From contig CAVSKB010000019.1 in NCBI GenBank assembly GCA_963728295.1, forward strand, positions 930,001 through 994,000: a DNA stretch of 64,000 nt, in the 5' to 3' direction. The notes under the pieces are model-generated. The model worked only from the letters and a program-made list of their open reading frames with translations. It did no database searches and was not told the DNA's origin. The stretch's first letter is position 1; each line of letters opens with the position of its first letter. Both the position numbers and the translations under genes were made by a program. This DNA is from DATJKD01 sp963728295. Its GTDB lineage: Bacteria; Pseudomonadota; Gammaproteobacteria; Steroidobacterales; Steroidobacteraceae. Of this stretch, positions 18,355-28,385 are shown piece after piece.

Positions 18355-18432
18355 CTCGGAAAGCAGCGGCTGCCAGGGAACACGCCGACCGCGTACATTC
18401 AGGCCTTTGTCCTGCTCGCTTAGTCAGCCTGC

Positions 18433-19494
18433 CTACGTGCCAGACCGTAGTATTCGGCTACCGCCAAGACGGTCGGCGCGCATCCGCTCCAGAGCGACGA
18501 TCGCGACCCACGCATACAGCGTCACCGCGACGAACAAGCTGAAACGCACCGCGAACCCCCGATAGACGTCGTTGCCCGCGGCGCTGTCCTGCACGGCGGG
18601 GCCGAGCAGGATCAGCATCGTGACGACCACGTTTATCCAGAAGGACGGTGCAAAGCGCGTGGCGATGACTCCGCACAGCTTGCCTCCGAAGTAGATGCCA
18701 AACAGCAGCATCCACAGGAAGAACATCCACAGGCTGGGCTGGATCTGGAGCACGAACCAGAACAGCATTGCGAGGCAACCGGCGAGGAACGTTGACCCCA
18801 GCAGCTCGCGCCCCGCTTCCCGTGCGCTGACAACCGACCCCTGCTGCCCGAGCAGCACGGTCTTCATGATCGTCGGCATGTAGAGGGTGGGATTGGAGAA
18901 CGTCACCAGCAACGGCGGCAGAACGATCAGCGTAGCACGCAAGGCGATCCGCAGGCCCGCTTCGTCGGCAGCGGCCGTTGGAGCCGGTCCCGGGCCGCCC
19001 CTGCCCGGGATCCTCCCCGGAAAGACGGGATAGATGATCCACTGGCAGACGATCGCGAGCGCGATGCCGACCGCGAGCGCGTCGACAACGGCGGCCGCGA
19101 AGCAAGATGCAACAAGCCCCGCGGCCGGAATCAGTGTGAAGCCGACGGTGAGGAGCGTACCGACCAGCGCCTCGCCGCGACCAACGCTCACGAACACGCT
19201 CAGATACAGACCCGCGGCGATGATCAGAACCGCGGATAACGCGTAGTCTCTCAAGAACGGGATCAGCAGCAACCCCACACCCGTAGTAACCAACACGACC
19301 ACGATCAGCCCGAGCAGACCCTTCAACCCAGGGGGTTGCGCCGGCGTGGCCGTAAGCAGCACAGCAAACAGCGGCGCGAGGAAAGGCAACGGCATGCGGA
19401 GGCCGTAGGCGAAGACAAGGGATAACGCCACGACTGCAGCGAAGCGGAACGTGCGCCGGGCGCCGATCGGCATCACGGCATCATTCCAGTTCAA
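18433..19494 (-). CDS. DUF2955/FUSC-type inner-membrane protein of a tripartite efflux system
   Basis: 353 residues with about ten hydrophobic spans in two halves, as in the DUF2955 family related to fusaric-acid resistance (FUSC, AaeB) pumps. The frame is intact. It overlaps the stop of the HlyD-type gene by a TTGA, which makes TTG at 19494 the likely start, although the ATG at 19473 is possible. With the periplasmic adaptor and the outer-membrane factor upstream it forms a complete aromatic-acid-type exporter. The exported compound is unknown. Confidence 0.83.
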   Translation of the reverse strand: MNWNDAVMPIGARRTFRFAAVVALSLVFAYGLRMPLPFLAPLFAVLLTATPAQPPGLKGLLGLIVVVLVTTGVGLLLIPFLRDYALSAVLIIAAGLYLSVFVSVGRGEALVGTLLTVGFTLIPAAGLVASCFAAAVVDALAVGIALAIVCQWIIYPVFPGRIPGRGGPGPAPTAAADEAGLRIALRATLIVLPPLLVTFSNPTLYMPTIMKTVLLGQQGSVVSAREAGRELLGSTFLAGCLAMLFWFVLQIQPSLWMFFLWMLLFGIYFGGKLCGVIATRFAPSFWINVVVTMLILLGPAVQDSAAGNDVYRGFAVRFSLFVAVTLYAWVAIVALERMRADRLGGSRILRSGT

Positions 19495-20687
19495 TGGACA
19501 TACGACAGCAAGCTTGCAATGCGGATGTATGCCTTGCCGAGCAGCTTCAGCAGCCCGGTCCCTTCGCTGTAGACCATGACGGAAGCCTGCCCACCGATGC
19601 GCAACTGCTCCCGCAACGCCGAGTCCTGCTCGCTATCAAAGCCGATGATGACCGGGAAGCGCTGCGACTGGCGCAACCAGTCGCGGTCGTTCTGGATAGT
19701 CGGCAGGGCTCCCGCCGGCGGGGTTGCGACCCGCGCCGACGCCGAGGCCGAGGCTGCGCACCTCGCCCCGAAACACCTGTCCCGGCAGCACGTCGAACAA
19801 GATCTCGACCGCGTCCCCACCTTCATGTGACCCAGGTTGTTCTCGGTGAACTCCGCGTTGACCCACAAGTCGTGAATGCCGATGAGCGTCAGCACGGCGC
19901 TGCCGGTACCGGCGAACTGGCCGACCTCGGCGCGCAGGTCCGTCACGACGCCGCGTGTTGACGCCTTGATCACTGTGTTGGCGAGGTCCAGCTCCGCCTT
20001 GTCCACTGCCGTCAGCGCCGTGTTGAGTATCGTATTGTTATCGGCATCGTCACCGCCCATCTGTTCGATGGCCCGCTGGATGTCGGCCTCCGCAGCCGTC
20101 ACCTGCGCCCGCGCCGTCTCCAGGCTCGCGCGGGCGAGTTCCACCCGGCGCACCGAGATCGTACCGGGGTCCCGTTCATGCAGTCGCTCCAGGCGCACGG
20201 AGTCCTGACGCGCCTTCTTCTCATTTGCCTGCGCTGCACGCAGATTCGCCCGGGTTGTCGCCACGACCGCGCTGCCGGCACCCACCTGCTTGCGCGCGTT
20301 CTCGAGATCGGACCGTGCCTTGTTCAGGGCGATCTGATACTGCGACCGGTCGATCTCGAACAGCGGCTGACCCTCCTCCACTTCCTGGTTGTTGCTGACG
20401 GATACCTTTGTCACCTTTCCCGCGACCTGCGGAGCAACCCCGATGACGTATCCCTCGATCCTCGCCTGGGTCGTGTACGGCGTGTAGCGATCGGCGAGCA
20501 AGTACCACGTAAGGCTGAGCAGTATCGCGATTACTACGGCGAGCGTCCCCTTCCTGACCGAGCGACCGGCAGCTTCTTGCCGCGCTTCGCTGCTCTTCTC
20601 GGCTTGAACCTTCCTGCGGTCGTCCCGTTCAGGCTCGTCGTCGACGAGGCCTTGCTCGCTTCCTGCCTCGTTTTTCGTATCACTCAT
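19491..20687 (-). CDS. HlyD/EmrA-type periplasmic adaptor
   Basis: 398 residues from the ATG at 20687. A cytoplasmic acidic N-terminus is followed by one membrane span (GTLAVVIAILLSLTWYLLA), the lipoyl half (ARIEGYVIGVAPQVAGKVTKV), a long coiled coil (about residues 115-215) and the second half (ATRGVVTDL-like segment). Between about 19700 and 19830 the frame gives Cys/Arg/Ala-rich nonsense, while another frame gives VEILFDVLPGQVFRGEVRSL. Two compensating indels therefore bracket the stretch. It joins the DUF2955 protein to the outer-membrane factor. Confidence 0.87.
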   Translation of the reverse strand: MSDTKNEAGSEQGLVDDEPERDDRRKVQAEKSSEARQEAAGRSVRKGTLAVVIAILLSLTWYLLADRYTPYTTQARIEGYVIGVAPQVAGKVTKVSVSNNQEVEEGQPLFEIDRSQYQIALNKARSDLENARKQVGAGSAVVATTRANLRAAQANEKKARQDSVRLERLHERDPGTISVRRVELARASLETARAQVTAAEADIQRAIEQMGGDDADNNTILNTALTAVDKAELDLANTVIKASTRGVVTDLRAEVGQFAGTGSAVLTLIGIHDLWVNAEFTENNLGHMKVGTRSRSCSTCCRDRCFGARCAASASASARVATPPAGALPTIQNDRDWLRQSQRFPVIIGFDSEQDSALREQLRIGGQASVMVYSEGTGLLKLLGKAYIRIASLLSYVH

Positions 20688-20701
20688 CGCGACGTCTCCG
20701 A

Positions 20702-22249
20702 TCAGTTTGACGGCCCATCGGCCTCCGCAGGCAAGGGTGCGTCCAGCAGATCGCCCCACTTCGTTCGAGTGCGCATCGTCTCACGCACAGACTCTGGAAC
20801 CAGTTGCTCCACCGGCATGTCCAGCCAACCGCCGCCGATGGCCCTGTACAGCTCGACCACAGCACTGACGTGATCACCCTGATTGACCAGCTGCCGCTCC
20901 GCCTGTACGAACAAGGCCTGTTGAGCGTCCAGCACTCGCTGAAAATCCGCGAAGCCCTCCTGATACAGCGTGTTCGCAAGCTCGAGTGAGCGCTCCGCGG
21001 CTCGCAGCGCATCGCTCAGTATCCCTTGCTGTTCACCCGTCTTTATCACTCTGATCGCGGCATCATCGATCTCGCGTGCCGCCTGCAGCACACTGTTCTG
21101 AAAAGCTTCGATCGATAGCTGCAAGCGGGCGTCCTGCAGCCGCACATTGTTCCGGATCCGGCCGTAGTCAAATATGTTCCACGTCAGCGCAGGGCCGGCG
21201 GCGGCGCTGACGATGTCCGGCGTGGAGCCGAGCGTGTCCGAGGACCAGCCGATGTTGCCCAGGAGCATAATGGCCGGGTAGTAGTCGGCTTCTGCAATGC
21301 CGATCTGTGCCGACTGGGCCGCTATCTGCCAGGCGGCCGTGCGGAGGTCCGGTCGACGCAGCAGCAAGCGTGCCGGAATGTCCTGGATGACCACCTGCTC
21401 GATTGTGGGCAGCTGCCCACTCACCGACGCAAGCTCGGGCACGTCCCCGGGCGCCCGACCGAGCACCGCCCCCAGGGCGTTTCGAATCTGGATCAGGGTC
21501 GCCTCCAGATCCGGTATGGTCGACAGAGTGGCGAGGTACTGAGTCTTGGCTTGCTGTACGTCGAGCTCCGCTCCCTCGCCGGCCTCGAAGATCCTCTCAG
21601 TGATCTCCAGGCTCCGTTTCTGTATGACCACGTTCTCGCGCGCGATGGCGATTCGAAGCAGCGTCGTGCGGTAGGCGAAGTACAGATCCGCCACCTGCGC
21701 GCTCAGCAATACCTGAACGTCCCGCTGATTGGTGATCGAGGCGAAGAACCCGGCTTCCGCGGATTCTATGCCCCGCCTGAATTTTCCCCAGAAATCCAGC
21801 TCCCAGCCTACGTCGAAGCTCGCCCCATATGCCGTGTAGCTCTGGTCCCGGTCGGATGTCTGTCCGCCTTTGACCTGTCGATCGGCATAAGTCGCAGCGC
21901 CGCTGAGCTGCTGCAGCTGTGGGTAGCGGTTGCTGCTCGCGATGCCGAGCACGGCGCGACTTTCCAGGATTCGCAGCCCTGCGATCCGCAGGGACGGATT
22001 CTCGCGCCGCGCCGTCTCGATCAGGTTGTTCAATACCGGATCGTCGAACAGCCGCCACCAAAAGCTCAGATCGACCTCGGCCTGCTTCTCCGGGGCTCCG
22101 ATCTGGCCATATAGATCGGACTGCCAGTCGTTGAGCCAGGCAACCTCGGGTTCCTCATACTCGGGGCCGAGGGTGGTGCAAGCACTCAGCATCGTCACCG
22201 TCACGTACGCGACCGCTGTAGCGATGCGTCGTCCCGGAGCCGTATTCAT
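20702..22249 (-). CDS. NodT-family outer-membrane efflux lipoprotein
   Basis: About 515 residues, intact. The ATG at 22249 is preferred to an upstream in-frame GTG at 22261. The signal peptide ends in a lipobox, LSACTTLGPEYEEP, typical of NodT factors (OprM/TtgC type). Two outer-membrane efflux domains follow with the expected repeats (for example ESAEAGFFASITNQRDVQVL and IARENVVIQKRSLEITERIF). It forms the TolC-like exit duct. Its stop is 14 bp upstream of the HlyD gene. Confidence 0.92.
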   Translation of the reverse strand: MNTAPGRRIATAVAYVTVTMLSACTTLGPEYEEPEVAWLNDWQSDLYGQIGAPEKQAEVDLSFWWRLFDDPVLNNLIETARRENPSLRIAGLRILESRAVLGIASSNRYPQLQQLSGAATYADRQVKGGQTSDRDQSYTAYGASFDVGWELDFWGKFRRGIESAEAGFFASITNQRDVQVLLSAQVADLYFAYRTTLLRIAIARENVVIQKRSLEITERIFEAGEGAELDVQQAKTQYLATLSTIPDLEATLIQIRNALGAVLGRAPGDVPELASVSGQLPTIEQVVIQDIPARLLLRRPDLRTAAWQIAAQSAQIGIAEADYYPAIMLLGNIGWSSDTLGSTPDIVSAAAGPALTWNIFDYGRIRNNVRLQDARLQLSIEAFQNSVLQAAREIDDAAIRVIKTGEQQGILSDALRAAERSLELANTLYQEGFADFQRVLDAQQALFVQAERQLVNQGDHVSAVVELYRAIGGGWLDMPVEQLVPESVRETMRTRTKWGDLLDAPLPAEADGPSN

Positions 22250-22295
22250 GATTCGCGGCACTCGAAATCAACTAGGGTCGGTCAGCATCGGATGC

Positions 22296-22760
22296 TCACG
22301 CAAGCCGGCGGTAGAACCGCACGATGCCCTCCTCGGCAACGAGCATCGTGACCACCACGACGATCAGCGCCACGAGCCCGTGGAACCGCCCGCCGAAACT
22401 CACGGAGTCGCCGAACACGAAATCGATGGCTTCCAGAATTACGAACTTCGACCCGAAAAGCACCAGCCACGCACAGAAGAAGCGCATGAATCTCGCGAAG
22501 CCGCCTTGCCGCGCCTTGAAGAAGGCTGCCACGTGATGCTCGACGGCTATCGTCAGCTTCAGAAGGATCTGCAGCAGCAAGGCAGCGAACAGGGACACCG
22601 TAAACGAGTCGACAGCAACCTGCCGCCAGTATTGGGCGAACAGATTCAACACCACGAGATCGATCAGGATTGCGGTGAAATACCGCACGAACACCCTTTG
22701 TCTGTTCGAGGGGGCTTGCGCAGAGGCCGGTAGCAGTAAGTCGTCGTCCGTTGTTGTCAT
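22296..22760 (-). CDS. Hypothetical four-span inner-membrane protein
   Basis: 154 residues. A polar N-terminus is followed by spans at about 28-42, 53-70, 88-107 and 123-143 (for example FARFMRFFCAWLVLFGSKFV and GLVALIVVVVTMLVAEEGIV). I do not recognise a named family. It lies 46 bp upstream of the efflux operon on the same strand and is probably its first gene. It could be a regulator, a chaperone or an accessory subunit; nothing in the sequence decides. Confidence 0.65.
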   Translation of the reverse strand: MTTTDDDLLLPASAQAPSNRQRVFVRYFTAILIDLVVLNLFAQYWRQVAVDSFTVSLFAALLLQILLKLTIAVEHHVAAFFKARQGGFARFMRFFCAWLVLFGSKFVILEAIDFVFGDSVSFGGRFHGLVALIVVVVTMLVAEEGIVRFYRRLA

Positions 22761-23032
22761 CAGCTATTCCCTCGTCCCACATACCAGCGCGATTCTGCAC
22801 GAAGCGTATCGGCATCGCATCGCGATACGGTGGGGTTCAGTCCCGGACCCTCATCGAGGATCCGAGCATGCGACGCCGGCCTGACCCGGCTCTCGAAATC
22901 GTCTAAGGTACAGCACGCTGCACGTCGGGCCGGGCGATGCAAGCGCGCAATGTGTCCAGTGACCGGGCCGTAACTGCAGTTCGAATCCTGGTAAGCCAAG
23001 ACAGGCAGGTGAACCGTGACGCCCCCGTGAGG

Positions 23033-24379
23033 ATGGTCAATCAGAACTGGTGGATCACCACGCTGATGGTCCAGCAGCACAAGTACTGTCCGCCGCTCAC
23101 GAAGGACATCAAGTGCGACGTGCTGATCGTCGGCGGCGGATTCAGCGGCATCAGCGCGGCCGCGGAATTCCTGCGCAAGGGACTGAGCGTGGTGCTGATC
23201 GAGAAGAACATCGTCGGCGGCAGCTCGTCGGGCCGCAGCGCCGGGTTCCTGACTCCCGACAGCGAGCTCGAGCTGCATCAGCTGGTTCGCCGCTACGGCG
23301 CCAAGGCCGCCGGCGGAGATCTGGGAAGCGCCCTGCCGCGGCATCGACCGCATCGTCGAGCACCATCAAGAAGCACGACATCGAATGCGGATTGCTGAAG
23401 CAGGATTCGCTGTTCCTCGGGCTCGGCGCGGGCGGCAAGGAGGCGGTGGAGTCCGAGCGCGAGTGCCGCGAAAGCGTCGGCTTCACCGATCAGCGCACCT
23501 ACGACGAGAAGCAGCTGAGGGCATCCTCGGCGCGCAGGGATACACCGCGGGAATCCGCTACGGCGGCACTTACGGCATCAATCCGCTGCCGTGCCTGCAG
23601 GGATTCAAGGATCTGCTGATCGACAACGGCATGCAGGTCTTCGAGAGCACCGAGATGGAGCGGCTCGAGGATCACACGGCCTATACGCACGCCGGCAGCG
23701 TGACGGCGGACCACATCATCATCGCGGTCGACAAGCTGAGCGACGTCGATCAGCCCGCTCGCCGACGAGATCTTCCACGCGCAGACATTCCTGAGCGTGA
23801 CCGAGCCGCTGACCGACACGGAGCTGCGGATCCTGTTTCCGTCCGGCGAGCAGATGCAGTGCTGGGACTCCAAGCTCGTGTATTCGTATTTCAGGCTGAC
23901 CGGCGACAATCGCCTGCTGCTCGGCGGCGGCACCCCGATCACGACCTTCCTCAAGGATGCCTACAACAATCCCGGCGTCATCAGGCGAGTCATCAAGGAC
24001 TTCCGCAGCCATTTCCCGGAGCTGCGCGATCTGTCCTTCATCCAGTTCTGGCCGGGCCAGATCGACATGACGCGCGACCTGCTGCCGGTCATCGCGAGGC
24101 CGCCCGAGCACCCGCACATGCGCTTCATCCTCGGCTGCGTCGGGATTCCGTGGGCGACGTTCTGCGGCAGTTTCGCGGCGAGGAACGTGCTCGGCGAGGC
24201 GGACGAGGACTACAAGAAGTACTTCAACTACTTCTCGAACCAGCGTCATTTCGCGCTGCCGAGCGGCCTCGGCAAGGTCATCGGCAAGCCGCTGCTGTTC
24301 TCGCTGACGCAACAGCTGGGCGAAGTTCTACCAGGTCGACACGCTGCGCAGCCACGCAGGGACGGAGAAGGAGTTCTGA
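23033..24379 (+). CDS. FAD-dependent oxidoreductase (DAO family), heavily frameshifted
   Basis: Start ATG at 23033. The dinucleotide-binding motif is clear, VLIVGGGFSGISAAAEFLRK, with the following Glu and the GGSSSGRSAGFLTPDSE segment typical of glycine or gamma-glutamyl-amine oxidases. Later pieces (YTAGIRYGGTYGINPLPCLQ, WPGQIDMTRDLLPVIARPPE, GCVGIPWATFCGSFAARNVL) fit the same family and end at a TGA at 24379. At least four shifts, near 23325, 23350, 23512, 23750 and 24320, are needed to join them. It probably oxidises an amine or an amino acid. A GH63 start codon follows after seven bases. Confidence 0.72.
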
Positions 24380-24386
24380 TCCGTCT

Positions 24387-24499
24387 ATGGGCGCAGAACA
24401 GATCCGACTCGAGGAACACAAGCAGAAGAAGGCTTCCTGGAAGCAGTGGGGACCCTACCTCAGCGAGCGGCAATAGGGCACCGTTCGCGAGGACTACAG
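24387..24499 (+). pseudogene. Truncated start of a GH63/MGH1-like glucosidase
   Basis: ATG at 24387. The encoded peptide contains LEEHKQKKASWKQWGPYLSE, the strongly conserved N-terminus of the glucosidase (GH63, mannosyl-oligosaccharide-glucosidase-like) family. The next conserved word, ERQWGTVREDYS, is read here as ERQ, a TAG, then GTVREDY, so a Trp codon has become a stop. The sequence then breaks off at about 24499, directly against the stop codon of the convergent guaD gene. Only some 37 codons of a gene of about 850 are left. It lies seven bases after the FAD oxidoreductase. The break is probably an assembly join. Confidence 0.65.
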
Positions 24500-24501
24500 A
24501 G

Positions 24502-25814
24502 TTACGTTCGGCCATAAGCCAGCTGGCCGGCGACATACGTCGCCTGAACAGCCCGGTCGTCGCCGAGCGTCATCTGGATGAACAGCGCCTCGTGGATGTC
24601 CTGCCGAACTCCATGCGGTATTTGATGATCGGCGTCGACTTCATGTCGAGCACGACGATGTCGGCCTCCATGCCTGGGGCGATGCTGCCGACCTTGTCCT
24701 CGATGTACATCGCGTGTGCAGTGCCGCGTGTCGCCAGGTAGTAGGCGTGGCCGGCGGTCAGCTCGTTGTTGTTAAGCTGCGCCGCCTTGTAGGCCTCGTT
24801 AAGTGTCGCAGGATCGAGAACGAGGTGCCGGCGCCGAGGTCGGTGCCGAGCCCGACCCGCACCGGCCGTTCCTTCTGCATCGCGCGGAAAATATTGAAAT
24901 AGCCACTGCCCAGAAAGAAGTTGGACGTCGGGCAATGCGAGATCGCAGAGCCTGTCCGGTGCATGCAGTGCATTTCATCGTCGTAAGATGGATGCCGTGG
25001 CCGAACACCGCGCGCGGCCGGCACAGCGAGTGGTGGTCGTAGACGTCGAGATAGCCCTTGCGCTCCGGAAACAACTCTTTCACCCAGGCGACTTCGTCCT
25101 TGTTCTCCGAAACGTGGGTCTGCATGTAGCAGTCGGGATGCTCGCTCCACAGCGCGCCAGCGGATTCGAGCTGGTCGGGCGAGCTGGTCGGCGCAAAGCG
25201 CGGCGTGATGGCGTACATCAGCCGGCCCCTGCCGTGCCATTTCCTGATCAGCGCCTTGAAGTCGTCGTAGCCGTCTTGGTCGTGTCGAGCAGGTAATCCG
25301 GCGCGTTGCGGTTCATCAGCACCTTGCCAGCCGCGAGCCGCATGCCGAGCTGCTCGGCCTCCTCGAACAGCGCGTCGACCGATTGCGGGAAGACCGTGCA
25401 ATAGACGCAGCCGCTCGTGATGCCGTTTTTCAGACTTTCGTTGAGAAAAACCTTGGCGACCGCGCGCAAATTCCTTGTCGGCATATTTGTGCTCGGTCGG
25501 AAAGGTGTATTTGTTCAGCCAGTCCAGCAGTTGCTCGCCAAAGGCGGCGATCATCGGCGTCTGCGGAAAGTGGACGTGGCTGTCGATGAAGCCGGCGAGA
25601 TCAGTGAGTCCTTACCGTTTCCTTGACGCCGTTCCCGGTGGAAGCTGCGACCGAATCTTGTTGGCGGCCCGAAATGGGTGATCTTGCCGGCCGCCATCGC
25701 AACGATCGCATCGGACTCGTAGCGCATGGCCGATCCATTCCGACCTTGAAGGGATCCGAGAGAAGGAGGACCGGACCACGAAGGCATGGCATCTGTTCTG
25801 ATCTCGTTCGTCAT
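24502..25814 (-). CDS. guaD: Guanine deaminase, heavily frameshifted
   Basis: Fragments in several frames assemble into a guanine deaminase of about 435 residues. Key words in order: an HVHFPQ zinc motif followed by IAAFGEQLLDWLNKYTFPTE, KNGITSGCVYCTVFPQ, MQTHVSENKDEV, SHCPTSNFFLGSGYFNIFRA, and VGLGTDLGAGTSFS. These carry the HxH, the two distal His and the Asp ligands and the family-specific SCPTSN-like motif. It should hydrolyse guanine to xanthine and ammonia. Shifts occur near 25600, 25450, 25270, 24985, 24820 and 24590. The ATG at 25814 is only three bases from a run of 16 adenines, so no promoter remains. Confidence 0.75.
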
Positions 25815-25817
25815 AGC

Positions 25818-25833
25818 AAAAAAAAAAAAAAAA
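25818..25833. other. Run of 16 A, probable join
   Basis: Sixteen consecutive adenines between the start of guaD and the broken 3' end of the porin gene. Such runs do not otherwise occur in this GC-rich window except at the tracts at 30839-30900 and 32901-32923. It is best read as a join between two contigs. Confidence 0.7.
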
Positions 25834-27150
25834 GGGGTGCGGAACACCTGGTCCCGGAGCGATGATGGGATCGATAGATCATCAATCGCAGGTCGTCCAG
25901 ATCGGAGTTCGCGGGATCGTCCTGTGACACGGGCGAATAGCGCAGCCGCATCATCAGCCCCTCCGGGGCCGCTGGCGACGTCCACTGCAGGTTCAGGTCG
26001 GAGTCGTCCTTCGCGGGGCTGCCCGGGTCCTGCGGATCCGAGCCGTTGACCCACAGGCCGTACAGGCTCAGCCCCTCACCGACGGGAATTGTAGGCGGCG
26101 CGCAGCATCCAGGCGTCCTCGCGGTCGCGGTTAAGTCCTCGACCTGCACGCTGGTGTAGCCGGGATAGCTGCTCGAGGGCTCTGGATGTCGGTGTCGCCG
26201 CCGGCGCTGGTGTGCGCTGCCGAGAACAGGGCACCCCGACGCCGAGCTCGACCTCGCCGCCCCACTGCTGGAGGAGCGCCGCGCCACGGAGCAGGCGTCG
26301 CCCGTGCTCTGCTGACGATACTGCAGCGCGAACTGCAGGCGCAGGTCATCGCGTAGCGGCGGCGCGAACTCCGGCTCGGTGTAGAAGATATCAATGATGT
26401 CGTCACTGTAGAAGTCAATGCACCGAACCAGAGATCGCCTTCCTGTAGTTGGCGCCGGCGACGTAGACGCCGCGTTCGATTCCTCGGGGGCGCCGGCGAC
26501 AGTCGCCATCGACACGAACTCGTCGCAATTGCGCTCCTTGATCTTGTCGAAGTAGCCGGCGCCCCAGCGCCATTCGGCCTTGCCTCGCCACCGCCTACAG
26601 GCCCTGCAGCACGACGGCGATGAAAGGTCGGGGTCATGCGGGAGTCGTTCTGGTCGAGGTAGGGCGTGTCCAAGGGGCGCGCCCGACGGTGATCTGCGCG
26701 TCTTCGCCGAGCAGCAATTCGGGGTACGGCTCGCCCAGAGCCGCGTAGACCGTGCTGGCCGGCCTTGAGCAGCGGGAGCCGTCCTTGTCTCGGGCCGTAG
26801 AGCCGCGCGAGCCGTAGCCGGTCGCGCCGAGGGCGAGACGATCGCGGAAATAGCCCGACTTGAATCCGACCGACCCGCCAAGGGCCCACGCTTCGCTTTC
26901 GCTGCCGTCGTACATGTCGCGGCCGAGATAGTAGGAGCGCATCTGGGCGTCTGCAGTCGGTGTCTTCCCACGCCTTGCGCGCGCTTCGCGTACCCAGTCG
27001 TCGTGCGCTCGCCCGAAGCCTCGTCCAGCGGCGCTCTTGCCCGCTACGGTCGATGATGAACTGTTCGCTGTCGGCGTTGTTCTGCTGCTCGCGTCGCGGC
27101 GACTCCCGGCAGCGGAGCGCGAGGCAGCGTGACGAAACCGCGCAGAGCAC
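25834..27150 (-). CDS. OprD-family outer-membrane porin, heavily frameshifted and lacking its end
   Basis: A mosaic of frames on the minus strand, each carrying porin segments: a poorly readable signal region with GTG at 27150, then NNADSEQFIIDR, RSYYLGRDMYDGSESEAWAL, GYFRDRLALGATGYGSRG, ALGEPYPELLLGEDAQITVG, EWRWGAGYFDKIKERNCDEF and LMMRLRYSPVSQDDPANSDL. This is the pattern of OprD-type specific channels. The C-terminus, which should end in a Phe strand, is replaced by scrambled residues at the A-run at 25818. Substrates of this family include amino acids and small acids. At least six indels are present. Confidence 0.65.
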
Positions 27151-27177
27151 TCGCGTCGCGAGGCTGAAAGACTACGC

Positions 27178-28385
27178 CTAAGAGAATCTCCAGCAGCTCC
27201 TCCAGCGGCACCAGCGAGGAGTACCAAGGGCACGATGGGCACGAAGACGATGTTTGAAAGCGCGGCGACAATCTGGCTGGGTGACGGGGAGCACGCGCAT
27301 GGTTGGTACTACTTCGAGGCCGTTCCACAGGTCGGCGAGCGCACGGGACGTCAGCGGCACCGAGCAAATGCTCATCGGGCGCCGTGTTGCCGCGAAACGA
27401 TCTACACGTCGAACTGGTGCACAGAGCGCTTGGTCAGTGTGAAGTCTTCGACGTCTGCCGACGCGCCTCGGCCTGGGCCAGCTCCGGCGCAAACATGATC
27501 GACGGGCCGGTCACTAGACTTACAGCAGACAAATGATGTAGCCGAGGACCTCGAGCCTGAACTGGAGCAGATTGGCTCCCATATGGAAAATGCGGTTGGC
27601 CAGGTTTCCGGCGAGTAAGACGCCATGCGCCAGCAACACGAGGAACGAACGCGTAGACGATGCTGGGCAGAAACCCCAGCCCGCCGGCGCGGTCCGGATG
27701 CGTTGGCACCAGGCGCAACTCGATGCGCGATACGTGCCAGAGAAACCGCGCCCAGATGAAAATACGAAAGTACCAGCGGATCAGCAAGAACTGGAAGATA
27801 GGCAAGCTCACGTAGCCAAACCACATTCCCGCAAGCGAGAGTCGCGGCCCTGCGGCCGATGGAATCGCGTACCACGTGGCCGTGTCGAGCGCAACGAACT
27901 GTCGCCAGACGACCAGAATCCCGACCACATACACGAAGACGAGCAACAGGCCCTCTGCAAGTGGCGAATTGCGGAGTCGGAAGGCCGCAGCGATCGCTGC
28001 ATCGAAGCGCGTCATCGCGCTGTCTGGAATCAAGTGACGCTCGAGGAACAGCTTGACCACGTTGCGCATGCGCCGGTGGACGACGATCTCCGCACCGATC
28101 AGCAGCGGTACTACAACGAGGAAGCGAACGTGAACTTCGACATCCGCCAGGAAGGGCACCGACGCATTCCCGCCTAGCAGCTGGCCCCCGACTGCTGCGA
28201 GCACCAGGAGCGGCAACCAGCAGATGCCCGCGATGAACGACGATGCGTCGGCGCACCAGCAGCAGCGCGTCGTCAGCCAGATGCGACCGACGCATGAGCT
28301 GGAACAGGGGACCCCCCAGAACCAGCGAGAAGTCCTGCGGATCCTGCAACAGATCGTCAGCGGACCCCGGCATGCCGGATTTCAT
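27178..28385 (-). CDS. Hypothetical multi-span membrane protein, frameshifted
   Basis: Begins MKSGMPGSADDLLQDPQDFS at 28385, then after a shift near 28230 shows a series of spans: PLLVLAAVGGQLLGGNA, VHVRFLVVVPLLIGAEIVV, GLLLVFVYVVGILVVW, FGYVSLPIFQFLLIRWYFRI. A conserved word RIELRLVPTHPDRAGGLGFL follows the spans. Further shifts near 27620 and 27480 lead to RALADLWNGLEVVPTMRVLP and a last hydrophobic EELLEILL end. This uncharacterised family of about 400 residues is known only as a membrane protein. It lies just downstream of the MltF-like gene, and overlaps its reading frame slightly. Confidence 0.55.

Noticed and set aside
22974..22992. tRNA T-loop-like word GTTCGAATC
   Set aside because: The flanking bases do not form a T-stem, and no D-arm, anticodon arm or acceptor stem is found upstream.
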